A stretch of 29,250 bases of DNA from Bacillota bacterium. GTDB taxonomy: Bacteria; Bacillota; Bacilli; Paenibacillales; Paenibacillaceae. The DNA is taken from contig JAEWJS010000137.1 of the NCBI GenBank assembly GCA_023386495.1, positions 1-29,250 on the forward strand, in the 5' to 3' direction. Positions 21,895 to 29,250 of this stretch are shown piece by piece. Each line of letters begins with the position of its first letter. Positions within the stretch are counted from its first letter, which is position 1. Made by a program: the position numbers and the translations under genes. The notes below the pieces were generated by a model, which was not told the origin of the DNA, searched no databases, and saw only the letters and a list, made by a program, of their open reading frames with translations.

Positions 21895-22413
21895 ATGCAC
21901 CTTGCACTCGCGCTCATCACGTTATTCGCGACATGGCGCTGGGGCGATTGGCGCAACTGGAAGCAATACCAATCGTCCATGTTCTACGTTGCAACCGGAG
22001 GACTCCTGTACGAGTACCTGACCAAGAACTATACGATGTGGAAATTTCATGCCGATATTCTGTACAGCCATCAGATCGTCGTCGTCATGCATGCCCTCCT
22101 CACGATGCCGCTTACGGTGCTTCTGTTTCTGTCTCGGTATCCGGCTTCGAAGGGCTGGTTCACCGTCATCCGCTACTACGCGGCGTGGATCTTGTTCTAT
22201 ATCGTGGCCGAACATTTTCTGCGAACTAGCGGGTATATCTCTTACGAGAACGGTTGGACATTCTGGTATTCGCTTCTATTCGACTTCATGATGTTCCCGA
22301 TGATCCGATTCCATAGCATCAGGCCAGGGCCTGCATTATTGCTGTCGGTCGCCATCACGATCGCACTCATGCTATGGTTCAGTGTCCCGTTGGAAGGCCC
22401 ACACCCGCCATAA
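21895..22413 (+). CDS. CBO0543-type multi-pass membrane protein
   Basis: This hydrophobic 172-residue protein has about five transmembrane segments (for example LALALITLFATW, VVVMHALLTMPLTVLLFL and the C-terminal LLLSVAITIALMLWF) separated by aromatic-rich loops. The general look and WRNWKQYQSSMFYV fit the CBO0543 family of Firmicutes membrane proteins of unknown function. The ATG follows GAGGGG at good distance. It is followed 90 nt later on the same strand by a manganese catalase gene. In spore formers such proteins are often encoded near sporulation genes, but no function is established. Confidence 0.7.
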   Translation: MHLALALITLFATWRWGDWRNWKQYQSSMFYVATGGLLYEYLTKNYTMWKFHADILYSHQIVVVMHALLTMPLTVLLFLSRYPASKGWFTVIRYYAAWILFYIVAEHFLRTSGYISYENGWTFWYSLLFDFMMFPMIRFHSIRPGPALLLSVAITIALMLWFSVPLEGPHPP

Positions 22414-22503
22414 GCGAGACGATCGTAAATTGACATATTGCACAAGCCTTCGCCAATACCTTAGATGTGGAATGGATAGTTCACAGAAGAGGTGATGGCA
22501 TAG

Positions 22504-23406
22504 ATGGTATTCAAGCGTGTCGATCGGCTGGCGATTGAACTGCCGATTCCGAAGTCCCCCGATCCGAACGGCGCAAGCGCCGTCCAGGAATTGCTCGGCG
22601 GTCGATTCGGCGAGATGTCGACGTTGAACAACTATATGTACCAATCCTTCAACTTTCGGGGCAAAAACAAGCTGCGCGAGTTCTACGACATTGTAGCCAG
22701 CATTACGGCCGAGGAGTTCGGACATGTCGAGCTTGTTGCCAACACGATTAATATCATGCTGCTCGGCTCAACGTCGCCTGGCGATCCGGATACGACGCCG
22801 ATGGGGAACGCCAAGGATTTCCGGATGTCCTCGCATTTCATCGAGGCTGCGCAGTCCTCCCTCCCGTATGACTCCATGGGCAGGCCATGGAACGGCTCCT
22901 ATGTCGTGAGCAGCGGCAATCTGATCTTCGACCTCTTGCACAACTTCTTCTTGGAATGCGGCGCCCGCACGCATAAGATGCGCGTCTACGAGATGACCGA
23001 TCACCCGACGGCACGGGCCATGATCGGCTATTTGCTCGTGCGCGGCGGCGTTCACGTCCTCGCTTATGCCAAGGCGCTCGAGATGGCGACCGGGGTAGAC
23101 GTAACCAAGATGTTCCCGATCCCCAAGCTCGACAACAAGGCATTCGACGCGACCAAGCCTTGGGAAGCAGCCGGGGAGCACCGTCGGCTATACACGTTCA
23201 GCGATCACGATTATCAGAAGATCGCATCGATCTGGAAGGGCGTACATCCGACAGACGGGGGGAAGCTGGAAGCTTATGCCGGGTTGCCGGGCTACGGCGG
23301 GATCATCCCGGACCTGCCGGATGTTCCGGAGGAGTTCGCACCGGGCATTTCGCATGAGGATCTAGCCCAAATCGCGGAACGCCTGAAACGCAGCGCAGGA
23401 TTATAG
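22504..23406 (+). CDS. Manganese (non-haem) catalase
   Basis: This 300-residue four-helix-bundle enzyme disproportionates hydrogen peroxide with a dimanganese centre. The five ligands are visible with family spacing: Glu37 (GRFGEMSTL), Glu71 and His74 (EEFGHVE), Glu151 (FLECGARTHK) and His184 (GGVHVLAYA). The Glu151-His184 distance of 33 equals that of the Lactobacillus plantarum enzyme (148-181). The length and Pro-rich C-terminus resemble Bacillus YdbD. AGAGGTGAT precedes the ATG. A TTGACA at 22430-22435 in the 90-nt gap is a possible -35, but no matching -10 is clear. It is cytoplasmic or spore-coat located. Confidence 0.93.
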   Translation: MVFKRVDRLAIELPIPKSPDPNGASAVQELLGGRFGEMSTLNNYMYQSFNFRGKNKLREFYDIVASITAEEFGHVELVANTINIMLLGSTSPGDPDTTPMGNAKDFRMSSHFIEAAQSSLPYDSMGRPWNGSYVVSSGNLIFDLLHNFFLECGARTHKMRVYEMTDHPTARAMIGYLLVRGGVHVLAYAKALEMATGVDVTKMFPIPKLDNKAFDATKPWEAAGEHRRLYTFSDHDYQKIASIWKGVHPTDGGKLEAYAGLPGYGGIIPDLPDVPEEFAPGISHEDLAQIAERLKRSAGL

Positions 23407-23427
23407 ATCAGCAGCCGATGCAAAACA

Positions 23428-23454
23428 ACCGGCTGCATTAGAGCTGCAGCCGGT
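23428..23454. terminator. Bidirectional terminator between catalase and SRPBCC genes
   Basis: ACCGGCTGCA (23428-23437) pairs perfectly with TGCAGCCGGT (23445-23454) with a 7-nt loop. On the minus strand it is followed by TGTTTTG, giving a reasonable tail for the SRPBCC gene. It also lies 22 nt past the catalase stop on the plus strand. Confidence 0.75.
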
Positions 23455-23470
23455 CGTTAGGGCATGGAAA

Positions 23471-23872
23471 TTACGATTCGCTGAGGGCCAGCTCGAACTT
23501 GCTGAATTTGTCGGTCCAGCCGAATCTCGCGCCTTCGAGTCCGTGGACATGCGAGAATCCGGTCTGATCGAGATGAAGGTTCACCGTACCGTCTCCCAAG
23601 TCTTGAACGGTCCAAGTAACCGTATGCCGCTCGTCACCTGTAGACCAAGCGTAGGACAAGCGATACGGAGGTTCCACGACCAGCACTTCGCCGTTCACGA
23701 TGCCATCCCAATATTCGGACGGCTGATGGCGGAACTGGAAGCGATGGCCCACGACCGGTTCGAAGTCATTGTCCGCGATCCATTTCGCCAGCTTGCTCGA
23801 ATCCGTTAAGGCAGCCCAGGCCTTCTCTACCGTCGTATTGAACGGAAAATCCATCGATAACGCTAAGCTCAT
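23471..23872 (-). CDS. SRPBCC (AHSA1-like) domain protein
   Basis: This 133-residue single-domain START/SRPBCC protein shows the N-terminal strand MDFPFNTTVEKAWAALTDSS followed by KLAKWIADNDFEPVVGHRF, then RLSYAWSTGDERHTVTWTVQ and a long C-terminal helix. This is the AHSA1/YndB-like layout with a hydrophobic ligand cavity. A strong GGAGGAG site precedes the ATG. It lies 49 nt after the flavoreductase gene and should be cotranscribed from the operator-controlled promoter at 24682-24711. AHSA1-like proteins very often accompany ArsR regulators, as here, although usually in the same operon. The ligand is unknown. Confidence 0.87.
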   Translation of the reverse strand: MSLALSMDFPFNTTVEKAWAALTDSSKLAKWIADNDFEPVVGHRFQFRHQPSEYWDGIVNGEVLVVEPPYRLSYAWSTGDERHTVTWTVQDLGDGTVNLHLDQTGFSHVHGLEGARFGWTDKFSKFELALSES

Positions 23873-23921
23873 TCTTCTCCTCCTTGAATATCCGGTAGTG
23901 GCGAAGCATGCTCTCCCTTAA

Positions 23922-24632
23922 TTAATAGCCGAAGAAACCGTCTTTCGTAATTTGCCGCTTGGATACGCCTTTGTGACGCAGATCAGCAGCGATATCGTCA
24001 ACCATGGCCTTCGGCCCCGCAACGTAATATTGTCCGTCACTATGTACTGCGGTATAGCGCTCGATTTCCTGACGCAGCTCGTCCCGCGCTCCAAGATAGG
24101 TTACGCGAAGAGAAGCATTGGCGGCGGACATTCGATCGAGCTCTTCCTTGAATAGATGCGTGCCCTGACTGTCCATGTAGAGCAAATGAAGCTCCTTGCT
24201 GCCTCGTGCCCCATCTGCCTCGCGTTGTTTGAGCATCGCCCGAAAAGGGGTAATGCCGATTCCGCCCGCAATCAGCAGCGTAGGGCGATTCTCTTGGAGA
24301 TAAAAGGGTCCCAAAGGTCCGCTCATGCTCACCTTCATCCCAGGCTGCAATTCCAACAGCGCTTTCTTGAAGTCGCTCGGTTTATCGCGAATGACGGTCG
24401 TGATCTTGATGGCATTCTCTGCTGGAGCCGATATTATGCTGAACGGCTTCGTCGCGTTTTTTATTTTCTTATGCGTGATGCTGAACAAGCCATACTGTCC
24501 AGCTTTCCAAGTGACATCGTTCCCCTTCTCGAAGGCGAAGGTATATACGTTGTCCGATTCTTTGACGCGTTCAATAAACGTTAGTTCACGCTTCTTGAAT
24601 ATCGGGATTAAATTATCTTGCAGAAACCCCAC
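23922..24632 (-). CDS. FNR-type flavin/NAD(P)H oxidoreductase
   Basis: This 236-residue protein has the two-domain ferredoxin-reductase fold. A beta-barrel flavin domain contains TKPFSIISAP (about 61-70; the usual Arg of RxYS is Lys here). The NAD(P)-binding domain follows, with LLIAGGIGITPFRAMLKQRE near 118-137 and a C-terminal YYVAGPKAMVDDIAADL. There is no iron-sulfur or membrane segment, so it should pass electrons between NAD(P)H and an unidentified partner. The start is GTG at 24632 with GGGAG 8 nt upstream. It is preceded by a near-perfect sigma-A promoter with two copies of the ArsR-type operator, and followed by the SRPBCC gene. Confidence 0.88.
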   Translation of the reverse strand: MGFLQDNLIPIFKKRELTFIERVKESDNVYTFAFEKGNDVTWKAGQYGLFSITHKKIKNATKPFSIISAPAENAIKITTVIRDKPSDFKKALLELQPGMKVSMSGPLGPFYLQENRPTLLIAGGIGITPFRAMLKQREADGARGSKELHLLYMDSQGTHLFKEELDRMSAANASLRVTYLGARDELRQEIERYTAVHSDGQYYVAGPKAMVDDIAADLRHKGVSKRQITKDGFFGY

Positions 24633-24659
24633 TTCACCATCTCCCCCATGGTTGTATCA

Positions 24660-24675
24660 GACACCTTTTAGTGTC
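24660..24675. promoter_or_regulatory. ArsR-type operator copy 2, over the transcription start
   Basis: GACACCTTTTAGTGTC has the same half-sites (GACAC/GTGTC). It lies 6 nt downstream of the -10, exactly as in the arsR-type promoter, so a bound repressor would cover the transcription start. Confidence 0.7.
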
Positions 24676-24681
24676 ATTTGA

Positions 24682-24711
24682 ATTATAGGTCACCATTTGG
24701 TGTCTTGTCAA
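24682..24711 (-). promoter_or_regulatory. Sigma-A promoter of the flavoreductase-SRPBCC operon
   Basis: On the minus strand TTGACA (24711-24706), an 18-bp spacer and TATAAT (24687-24682) are both perfect consensus hexamers. The spacer is almost entirely filled by one copy of a 16-bp palindrome. A second copy begins 6 nt after the -10. Such a strong promoter must be repressed to be useful, which fits an ArsR-type repressor. Confidence 0.88.
24689..24704. promoter_or_regulatory. ArsR-type operator copy 1, in the promoter spacer
   Basis: GTCACCATTTGGTGTC is a near-perfect palindrome lying between the -35 and -10 of the flavoreductase promoter. It matches the operator before the arsR-type gene at 27333-27348 (13-14 of 16 positions in the better orientation). 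The likely ligand is the ArsR-family protein encoded at 26974-27297. Confidence 0.72.
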
Positions 24712-26972
24712 TGGATCAAGTACTTGCCCGTGATCGAACGCTCAGACTGAACGATCTGGGCAGGCGTCCCCTCGAACACCACCTGGCCGCCCTTGCTGCC
24801 ACCGTCCGGTCCCATATCGATGATCCAATCCGCCTGACTGATGACGTCCAGATTGTGCTCGATGACGATGACCGTATTGCCGGCATCCACGAGCCGATTC
24901 ATAATCGCCGTGAGATGCCCGATATCCGACATATGCAGGCCGGTCGTCGGCTCGTCCATCACGTAGATGCTGCCCTTCTTATGCAGCTCGCTCGCCAGCT
25001 TAATTCGTTGGCATTCCCCGCCCGAGAGCGTGCTGAGCGGCTGGCCGAGCGTGATATACGTAAGCCCTACGTCGCACAGCGCTTGCAGCTTGCGCTTGAC
25101 CTCCTTCAGCTCGAAGAATGCCAATGCCTGCTCCACCGTCATCTCCAGCACGTCCGCGATCGACTTGCCGTTCAGCATATATGCAAGCACTTCCTCCTTG
25201 AATCGCTTGCCGCCGCATGCTTCGCATGGCAGCTTCACGCTGTCGAGGAAGCCGAGATCGGTATACACGACGCCTAGCCCTTGGCAATTGTCGCAGGCAC
25301 CCTTGGAGTTGAAGCTGAACAAGCCTTGATTAACTTTGTTGGCTGATGCGAATGCCTTGCGCACGTCGTCCATAATGCCCGTGTAGGTTGCCGGATTGGA
25401 GCGCGTCGACACGCCGACCGCCGATTGGTCGATGACGATCGCATCCGGATGCTGTCCGAGGAAGACATCGTTAATGAGCGTACTTTTGCCCGAGCCGGCT
25501 ACGCCTGTCACGACCGTGAGAATGCCTGTCGGGATATCGACGCTCACGTTCCTCAGATTGTGAAGCGAAGCATCCCTGATTGGCAGCTTGCCGGACGGAA
25601 CCCTGCACGCTTCCTTGAGCTGAAGCGGCCGCACCATGTGCGTGCCTGTCAGCGTATCCGCCTGCAAGAGACCTTGGTAGCTGCCCTCGTATACGATAGT
25701 GCCGCCGCGGCTGCCTGCATGCGGGCCGACGTCCACGATATGGTCCGCCACCTTGATCACGTCGGGATCATGCTCGACGACGATCACGGTATTCCCCTTG
25801 TCGCGCAGCTTCTGCAGCAGCTCGTTCAACCTGTGGACATCGCGCGGATGCAAGCCGATGCTGGGCTCGTCGAAGATGTACGTCACATCGACCAGGCTGC
25901 CGCTCAGATGTTTCACCATTTTGACGCGCTGCGACTCGCCGCCGGACAACGTGTCCGTCTCCCGGTCCAGCGTGAGGTAGTCCAGCCCGATATCGACCAG
26001 ATGCTGCAGCCGCTCCGCCAGTGCCTTGACGACGGGTGCCGCGATCGGATCGTCAATCGCCCGAATGACATGAATGAGCTGCCCGACCTCCATCGCAGAC
26101 ATCTCCGCGATGTTGAGTCCGTTGATTCTGCAGTTAAGCGCGGCCTGACTGAGCCTTGCCCCGCGGCAGCTGGTGCAGGAGCCTTCGGTTATGTAAGGGG
26201 CAACCGCCTTTTGTGTGCGCTCGGACTTCAGCTTCACGTCTTGCTTGATGTATTTGTTCGTGAACTTCTCGAGGATGCCTTCCACGGTGATGTTCATGGC
26301 CTTCCCGGCAAAATCCATCTCCACTTTTCTCGCCTTGGCGTACAAGAGCTGCTCCAGTTCCTCATTCGAATAATCGCTTAGCTTCTTATCGAGATCGAAG
26401 CTGCCGGATTGCACAACCATATTCCATTCCCAGCCGCCGACCGCATAATCCGGCAGCATGATCGCCCCTTCCTGCAGCGATTTGGACATGTCCACTGCCT
26501 TATCCATGTCGACGCCCAGCCTTCGGCCGATCCCGTTGCATTCCGGACACATCCCTTGCGGGTCGTTGAAGGAGAACATATGGGCTTGTCCGATGTGGGG
26601 CTGACCGACCCGCGAGTAGAGCAATCGGAGAATCGGCGAAATATCGGTGATCGTCCCCATGGTGGAATGGGAGCCCCCGCCCAGCCGCTTCTGGTCCACA
26701 ATGACCGCCATGCTGAGATTCTCGATTGCATCCGTGTCCGGCTGCGGCACGCGGGGCAGGAAATTGCGCACGAACATGCTGAAGTTCTCGTTCAAGAGCC
26801 GCGTGGACTCCGCCGCAATCGTATCGAAGACGATCGACGACTTGCCGGAACCGGATACCCCTGTGAATATCGTGATTTTCTTCTTCGGGATTCTCAGGGA
26901 GACATTCTTCAGATTGTTCTCCCTTGCGCCTGATAGTACGATATAGCCCTCATTGGATTCCTGCCCGCTCAT
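24708..26972 (-). CDS. Class II UvrA-like ABC ATPase (UvrA2/DrrC type)
   Basis: This 754-residue protein has two ABC ATPase modules. Module one has Walker A GVSGSGKSS (38-46), the CxxC pairs CPEC and CTSC, and signature LSGGESQRVKM. Module two has Walker A GVAGSGKST, a zinc-finger pair CDNC and CEAC, and signature LSGGECQRIKL with EPTTGLH. It is about 200 residues shorter than housekeeping UvrA (about 950) and lacks the UvrB-binding region after the first Walker A, placing it in class II UvrA. That group includes DrrC, which protects against DNA-intercalating daunorubicin. The ATG at 26972 is one nucleotide past the arsR-type stop with GGAGGAATAGG upstream. It likely protects DNA from, or clears, a bound compound. 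Confidence 0.9.
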   Translation of the reverse strand: MSGQESNEGYIVLSGARENNLKNVSLRIPKKKITIFTGVSGSGKSSIVFDTIAAESTRLLNENFSMFVRNFLPRVPQPDTDAIENLSMAVIVDQKRLGGGSHSTMGTITDISPILRLLYSRVGQPHIGQAHMFSFNDPQGMCPECNGIGRRLGVDMDKAVDMSKSLQEGAIMLPDYAVGGWEWNMVVQSGSFDLDKKLSDYSNEELEQLLYAKARKVEMDFAGKAMNITVEGILEKFTNKYIKQDVKLKSERTQKAVAPYITEGSCTSCRGARLSQAALNCRINGLNIAEMSAMEVGQLIHVIRAIDDPIAAPVVKALAERLQHLVDIGLDYLTLDRETDTLSGGESQRVKMVKHLSGSLVDVTYIFDEPSIGLHPRDVHRLNELLQKLRDKGNTVIVVEHDPDVIKVADHIVDVGPHAGSRGGTIVYEGSYQGLLQADTLTGTHMVRPLQLKEACRVPSGKLPIRDASLHNLRNVSVDIPTGILTVVTGVAGSGKSTLINDVFLGQHPDAIVIDQSAVGVSTRSNPATYTGIMDDVRKAFASANKVNQGLFSFNSKGACDNCQGLGVVYTDLGFLDSVKLPCEACGGKRFKEEVLAYMLNGKSIADVLEMTVEQALAFFELKEVKRKLQALCDVGLTYITLGQPLSTLSGGECQRIKLASELHKKGSIYVMDEPTTGLHMSDIGHLTAIMNRLVDAGNTVIVIEHNLDVISQADWIIDMGPDGGSKGGQVVFEGTPAQIVQSERSITGKYLIH

Positions 26973-26973
26973 C

Positions 26974-27297
26974 CTATTCCTCCTCTAATAACTCGTTCAA
27001 GCGCATCATATTCGCCGTCCAATACTTGCGATAGTAAGCCACCCAATCCTCGACTTCTCGGAGCGGGGCTGCGTTGAGGCTAAATCTCGTTTCTCTGCCG
27101 ACTTTACGGTCATGGACCAGTCCCGCTTCCTTCAGCACGGTCAAGTGCTTGGATACGGCGGTGCGCCCCATCTGGAATTGTCCGGTCAGCTCGTGAAGCG
27201 GCAGTTCTTCCGATGCTGCCAACAGCCCGATTAACCGGCGTCTGGTTGGATCTGCAATCGCGTCGAATACATCGCGTTCTGGGTTGCTGACGATCAC
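26974..27297 (-). CDS. ArsR-family winged-helix repressor
   Basis: The product has about 107 residues from a GTG at 27297 that has AGGAG 8 nt upstream. The frame is open to an ATG at 27330, without a ribosome site, and to 27420. The sequence NPERDVFDAIADPTRRRLIG followed by LLAASEELPLHELTGQF is typical of the ArsR subgroup paired with AHSA1/SRPBCC proteins. The recognition helix is MGRTAVSKHLTVLKEAGLV. No cysteine pair for metal sensing is seen, so the inducer is probably organic. It is cotranscribed with the UvrA2 gene and preceded by a 16-bp palindrome over its own start site, so it should repress itself and the flavoreductase operon. Confidence 0.9.
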   Translation of the reverse strand: MIVSNPERDVFDAIADPTRRRLIGLLAASEELPLHELTGQFQMGRTAVSKHLTVLKEAGLVHDRKVGRETRFSLNAAPLREVEDWVAYYRKYWTANMMRLNELLEEE

Positions 27298-27332
27298 ATC
27301 ACTCACTCCTATTTTCGCAGCGGTATTCATTG

Positions 27333-27348
27333 GACACCATTCGGTGAC
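27333..27348. promoter_or_regulatory. ArsR-type operator, over the arsR transcription start
   Basis: GACACCATTCGGTGAC is a near-palindrome beginning exactly 6 nt downstream of the -10. It is shared with the two palindromes at 24660-24704. Its position predicts autorepression. Confidence 0.72.
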
Positions 27349-27354
27349 GCCTTG

Positions 27355-27384
27355 ATTGTAGGACGCGGTACGGCGCCCTGTCAA
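27355..27384 (-). promoter_or_regulatory. Sigma-A promoter of the arsR-uvrA2 operon
   Basis: TTGACA (27384-27379), an 18-bp spacer and TACAAT (27360-27355) on the minus strand give 6/6 and 5/6 matches. The spacing is the same as in the flavoreductase promoter. Confidence 0.85.
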
Positions 27385-27440
27385 TGCGTGCAGCCAAATT
27401 AGCGACTCTGACGAATACAACCGAGGACAATTAGCAGAAA

Positions 27441-27464
27441 GGCCCGTCGACGTCGTCGCGGGCC
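27441..27464 (-). terminator. Terminator after the UbiD-family gene
   Basis: GGCCCG (27441-27446) pairs with CGGGCC (27459-27464), and CGAC with GTCG inside, with one bulged T and a 3-nt loop. On the minus strand the stem is followed by TTTCTGC. It lies 16 nt past the UbiD-family stop. The GC-rich stem is good; the T-tail is short. Confidence 0.6.
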
Positions 27465-27479
27465 GTTCTTGTTATTCAC

Positions 27480-29250
27480 CTATCGAATGCCGCTCAGACT
27501 GCCGCCAGAGGTGAACAAACGGTCGATGCTTCGTTCGACTGCCGCGTCTGCTACCAAAGGAGGCGCATGATGCGGCTTCGTTCTTGCGTCGATGATGACG
27601 CTGTCGCAGCCCCAATGCTTGAACACATAACCGCTGTTCACGCCGTACATGTCATGCGACGGGTTGCTTCGCGTGAACGTGGTCCATAAGAAGTTGGGCA
27701 GCGACTCGCTTACGAATGCGCTGTCGTCGCACAGCACGATGAGCGGGCAGCCATCTGCCCCGCCTCGCGCCTCGACGGCTCCCGTCAGCTCGCGAAGCTG
27801 CCGCTCGGCATCCTGGTAGCTGTTGAACGCTGGTCCTTCAAGCGCGACGACGCCCGGAAGCGCCAGCTTCGGATTGCGGTAATCGCGAAGCTCCTTCAAC
27901 GGCTCCGGCACTTCCGTGCACAGCTCGCGAATCGGATCGCCGCAAGCCGCGAAGATGACCTTGCTGCCCGTATTCAAGCCTGTCCCCGAGTAATCCAGCG
28001 TGTCAATCGTCGTATTCGTCTGGAAATGGATATCGCGCTTCAGATCGATCCGTTCGAGCACGTGGCGGAGAAAATCCGCCTCATGATGCGTGCTGAGCTG
28101 ATGATCCTCGGCAGCAATGAACAAATATTTGGCCAAGCTGAGCTGCCCGGTTCCCAGAATGCGGTTCGCGATCGTCAAGAGCTCGGCAGGCTGCTGCACG
28201 GCCGCGTAGGGGGTGTAGCGTTCGCTGCCGATCGCGAACAGCAGCGGATGCACGCCAGCCGCGTCCACGGCGTGCACTTCCTTGACGCCGGGCACCTCCT
28301 GCTTAACGGCATCGCCGGTCAACTCATGAATGAGCGCGCCGAATGCCGTATCCTCTTGCGGCGGACGACCGACGACGGTGAACGGCCAGATCGCGCCCTT
28401 CTTCGCGTACACCTTGTTCACGCGCATCATCGGAAAATCATGGATGAGGCTGTAATAGCCGAGGTGATCGCCGAACGGTCCCTCCGGCTTCGTCTCGCCC
28501 GCATGGATCTCGCCGGTAATGACGAAGTCGGCGTCGCGGCTGATGCAGAAGCCGTTGTCGTCGCTATAGCGGAACCGCCGGCCTGCCAGCAATCCGGCGA
28601 ATGTCAACTCGCTTAACCCCTCAGGCAGAGGCATGACCGCTGACAACGTATGCGCCGGCGGTCCGCCGACGAAGATGCTGACCTTGAGCGGCTCTCCCTT
28701 GCGAGTCGCCTTATGCTGATGGATGCCGATCCCGCGATGAATCTGGTAATGCATGCCGATCTCCCGATCGGTCTTATAATCGTTCCCCGTCAATTGTACC
28801 CGGTACATCCCGAGATTGGCATTCATCAGTCCCGGCTTGTCCGGATCCTCCGTGAACACCTGAGGCAGCGTGATGAACGCGCCGCCGTCCATCGGCCAAT
28901 GCTTGATGAGCGGCAGATCCCGGATCGCGATCTCCTCGAAGCCGGCTGCGCCTTTGCCTTGCTTGAGCGGGAGCGCCTTCGTCGCCGCGAGTGCCGCGCG
29001 GGCATTCGCGAACGGATGCTTCAGCGCCTTCATCGGATCGTTGCGAAGCGCGATCACGTTCTGCGTCGACTCCCACGTCGAGCGAAAAATAAACTTGCTT
29101 CTCTCGATCGTTCCGAATAAGTTCGAGACGGCGCGGAAGCGCGAGCCCTTGACATTCTCGAATAACAGCGCAGGCCCGCCTGCCTCGAATACGCGAAGAT
29201 GAACCGCAGCCATCTCCAGGTGGGGGTCCACTTCCTCCTTGATGCGAATC
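27480..29250 (-). CDS. UbiD-family decarboxylase, 5' end outside the window
   Basis: About 589 residues are visible. The frame is open through the right edge, and the GTG at 29231 is internal: the upstream codons read IRIKEE and join VDPHLEMAAVHL, a normal UbiD N-terminus. Family features include MHYQIHRGIGIHQH (prenylated-FMN/metal site with the conserved Arg), GEIHAGETKPEGPFGDHLGY (conserved Glu residues of the E-R-E network and substrate loop), and a C-terminal WGCDSVIIDARTKP. UbiD enzymes decarboxylate aromatic or alpha,beta-unsaturated acids using prenyl-FMN made by UbiX. In Firmicutes such a gene may serve menaquinone-type or phenolic-acid metabolism. The substrate is not readable here, and no ubiX is visible. 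Confidence 0.92.
   Translation of the reverse strand, partial: IRIKEEVDPHLEMAAVHLRVFEAGGPALLFENVKGSRFRAVSNLFGTIERSKFIFRSTWESTQNVIALRNDPMKALKHPFANARAALAATKALPLKQGKGAAGFEEIAIRDLPLIKHWPMDGGAFITLPQVFTEDPDKPGLMNANLGMYRVQLTGNDYKTDREIGMHYQIHRGIGIHQHKATRKGEPLKVSIFVGGPPAHTLSAVMPLPEGLSELTFAGLLAGRRFRYSDDNGFCISRDADFVITGEIHAGETKPEGPFGDHLGYYSLIHDFPMMRVNKVYAKKGAIWPFTVVGRPPQEDTAFGALIHELTGDAVKQEVPGVKEVHAVDAAGVHPLLFAIGSERYTPYAAVQQPAELLTIANRILGTGQLSLAKYLFIAAEDHQLSTHHEADFLRHVLERIDLKRDIHFQTNTTIDTLDYSGTGLNTGSKVIFAACGDPIRELCTEVPEPLKELRDYRNPKLALPGVVALEGPAFNSYQDAERQLRELTGAVEARGGADGCPLIVLCDDSAFVSESLPNFLWTTFTRSNPSHDMYGVNSGYVFKHWGCDSVIIDARTKPHHAPPLVADAAVERSIDRLFTSGGSLSGIR

Noticed and set aside
25425..26381. 318-codon plus-strand frame opposite the UvrA2 gene
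   Set aside because: It covers the conserved ATPase motifs in antisense and has His/Asp/Arg-rich composition typical of a shadow.
29231..29250. GTG at 29231 as the start of the UbiD-family gene
   Set aside because: The frame stays open upstream and encodes IRIKEE, the normal residues before VDPHLEM in this family; the AAGGAGGAA there is coding sequence rather than a ribosome site.
1..29250. CRISPR arrays, insertion sequences, tRNA or rRNA genes, prophage
   Set aside because: I saw no regularly spaced repeats, transposase-like proteins, cloverleaf-forming sequence or phage genes.

Overview
The window looks like chromosome of a Paenibacillaceae-type Firmicute (Paenibacillus, Cohnella or a close relative). 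The evidence is strong AGGAGG-type ribosome binding sites, a YesM/YesN two-component system beside a sugar ABC transporter, gerP spore-coat genes, a YjcZ-type mini-protein, and mother-cell sigma-like promoters. GC content appears moderately high (my estimate is the mid-50s percent; not computed). I saw no insertion sequence, phage, CRISPR, tRNA or rRNA.

Positions 1-10110, carbohydrate use. Reading on the minus strand from 7215 down to 1 there is a YesN-like response regulator, a YesM-like histidine kinase, a sugar-binding lipoprotein, two permeases, and the start of a GH127-type enzyme cut by the left edge. A cytoplasmic GH43-type enzyme (7375-9183, minus) faces an AraC-family regulator (9328-10110, plus). 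The enzyme families suggest import and intracellular trimming of arabinose-containing oligosaccharides.

Positions 10207-15520, spore coat. This part holds a small Hsp20-like protein, a 32-residue YjcZ-type membrane peptide, and an eight-gene minus-strand gerP-type operon (13096 to 10933). The operon contains recognisable gerPA, gerPB, gerPD and gerPE, plus extra members: two short GerP-like proteins, a GerPC paralog without the C-terminal half, and a ten-cysteine zinc-ribbon protein. Full-length gerPC lies apart (15520-14888) and is translationally coupled to a nucleotidyltransferase-fold protein. A methyltransferase gene diverges from the operon.

Positions 15603-23406, mixed chromosomal genes. 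A divergent PRPP-synthetase paralog with altered active-site residues comes first. It is followed by an ECF sigma operon (lipoprotein, sigma factor, membrane protein) with its own ECF-type promoter, a large cytoplasmic GH9 protein, a CBO0543-type membrane protein and a manganese catalase.

Positions 23471-27384, the most coherent new observation. Two minus-strand operons, ArsR-UvrA2 and flavoreductase-SRPBCC, carry near-consensus sigma-A promoters. Both have the same 16-bp palindromic operator placed exactly 6 nt downstream of the -10. This predicts a self-contained ArsR regulon linking a class II UvrA-type ATPase, a flavin/NAD oxidoreductase and a SRPBCC ligand-binding-fold protein. The window ends inside a UbiD-family decarboxylase gene (27480-29250, minus, 5' end missing).
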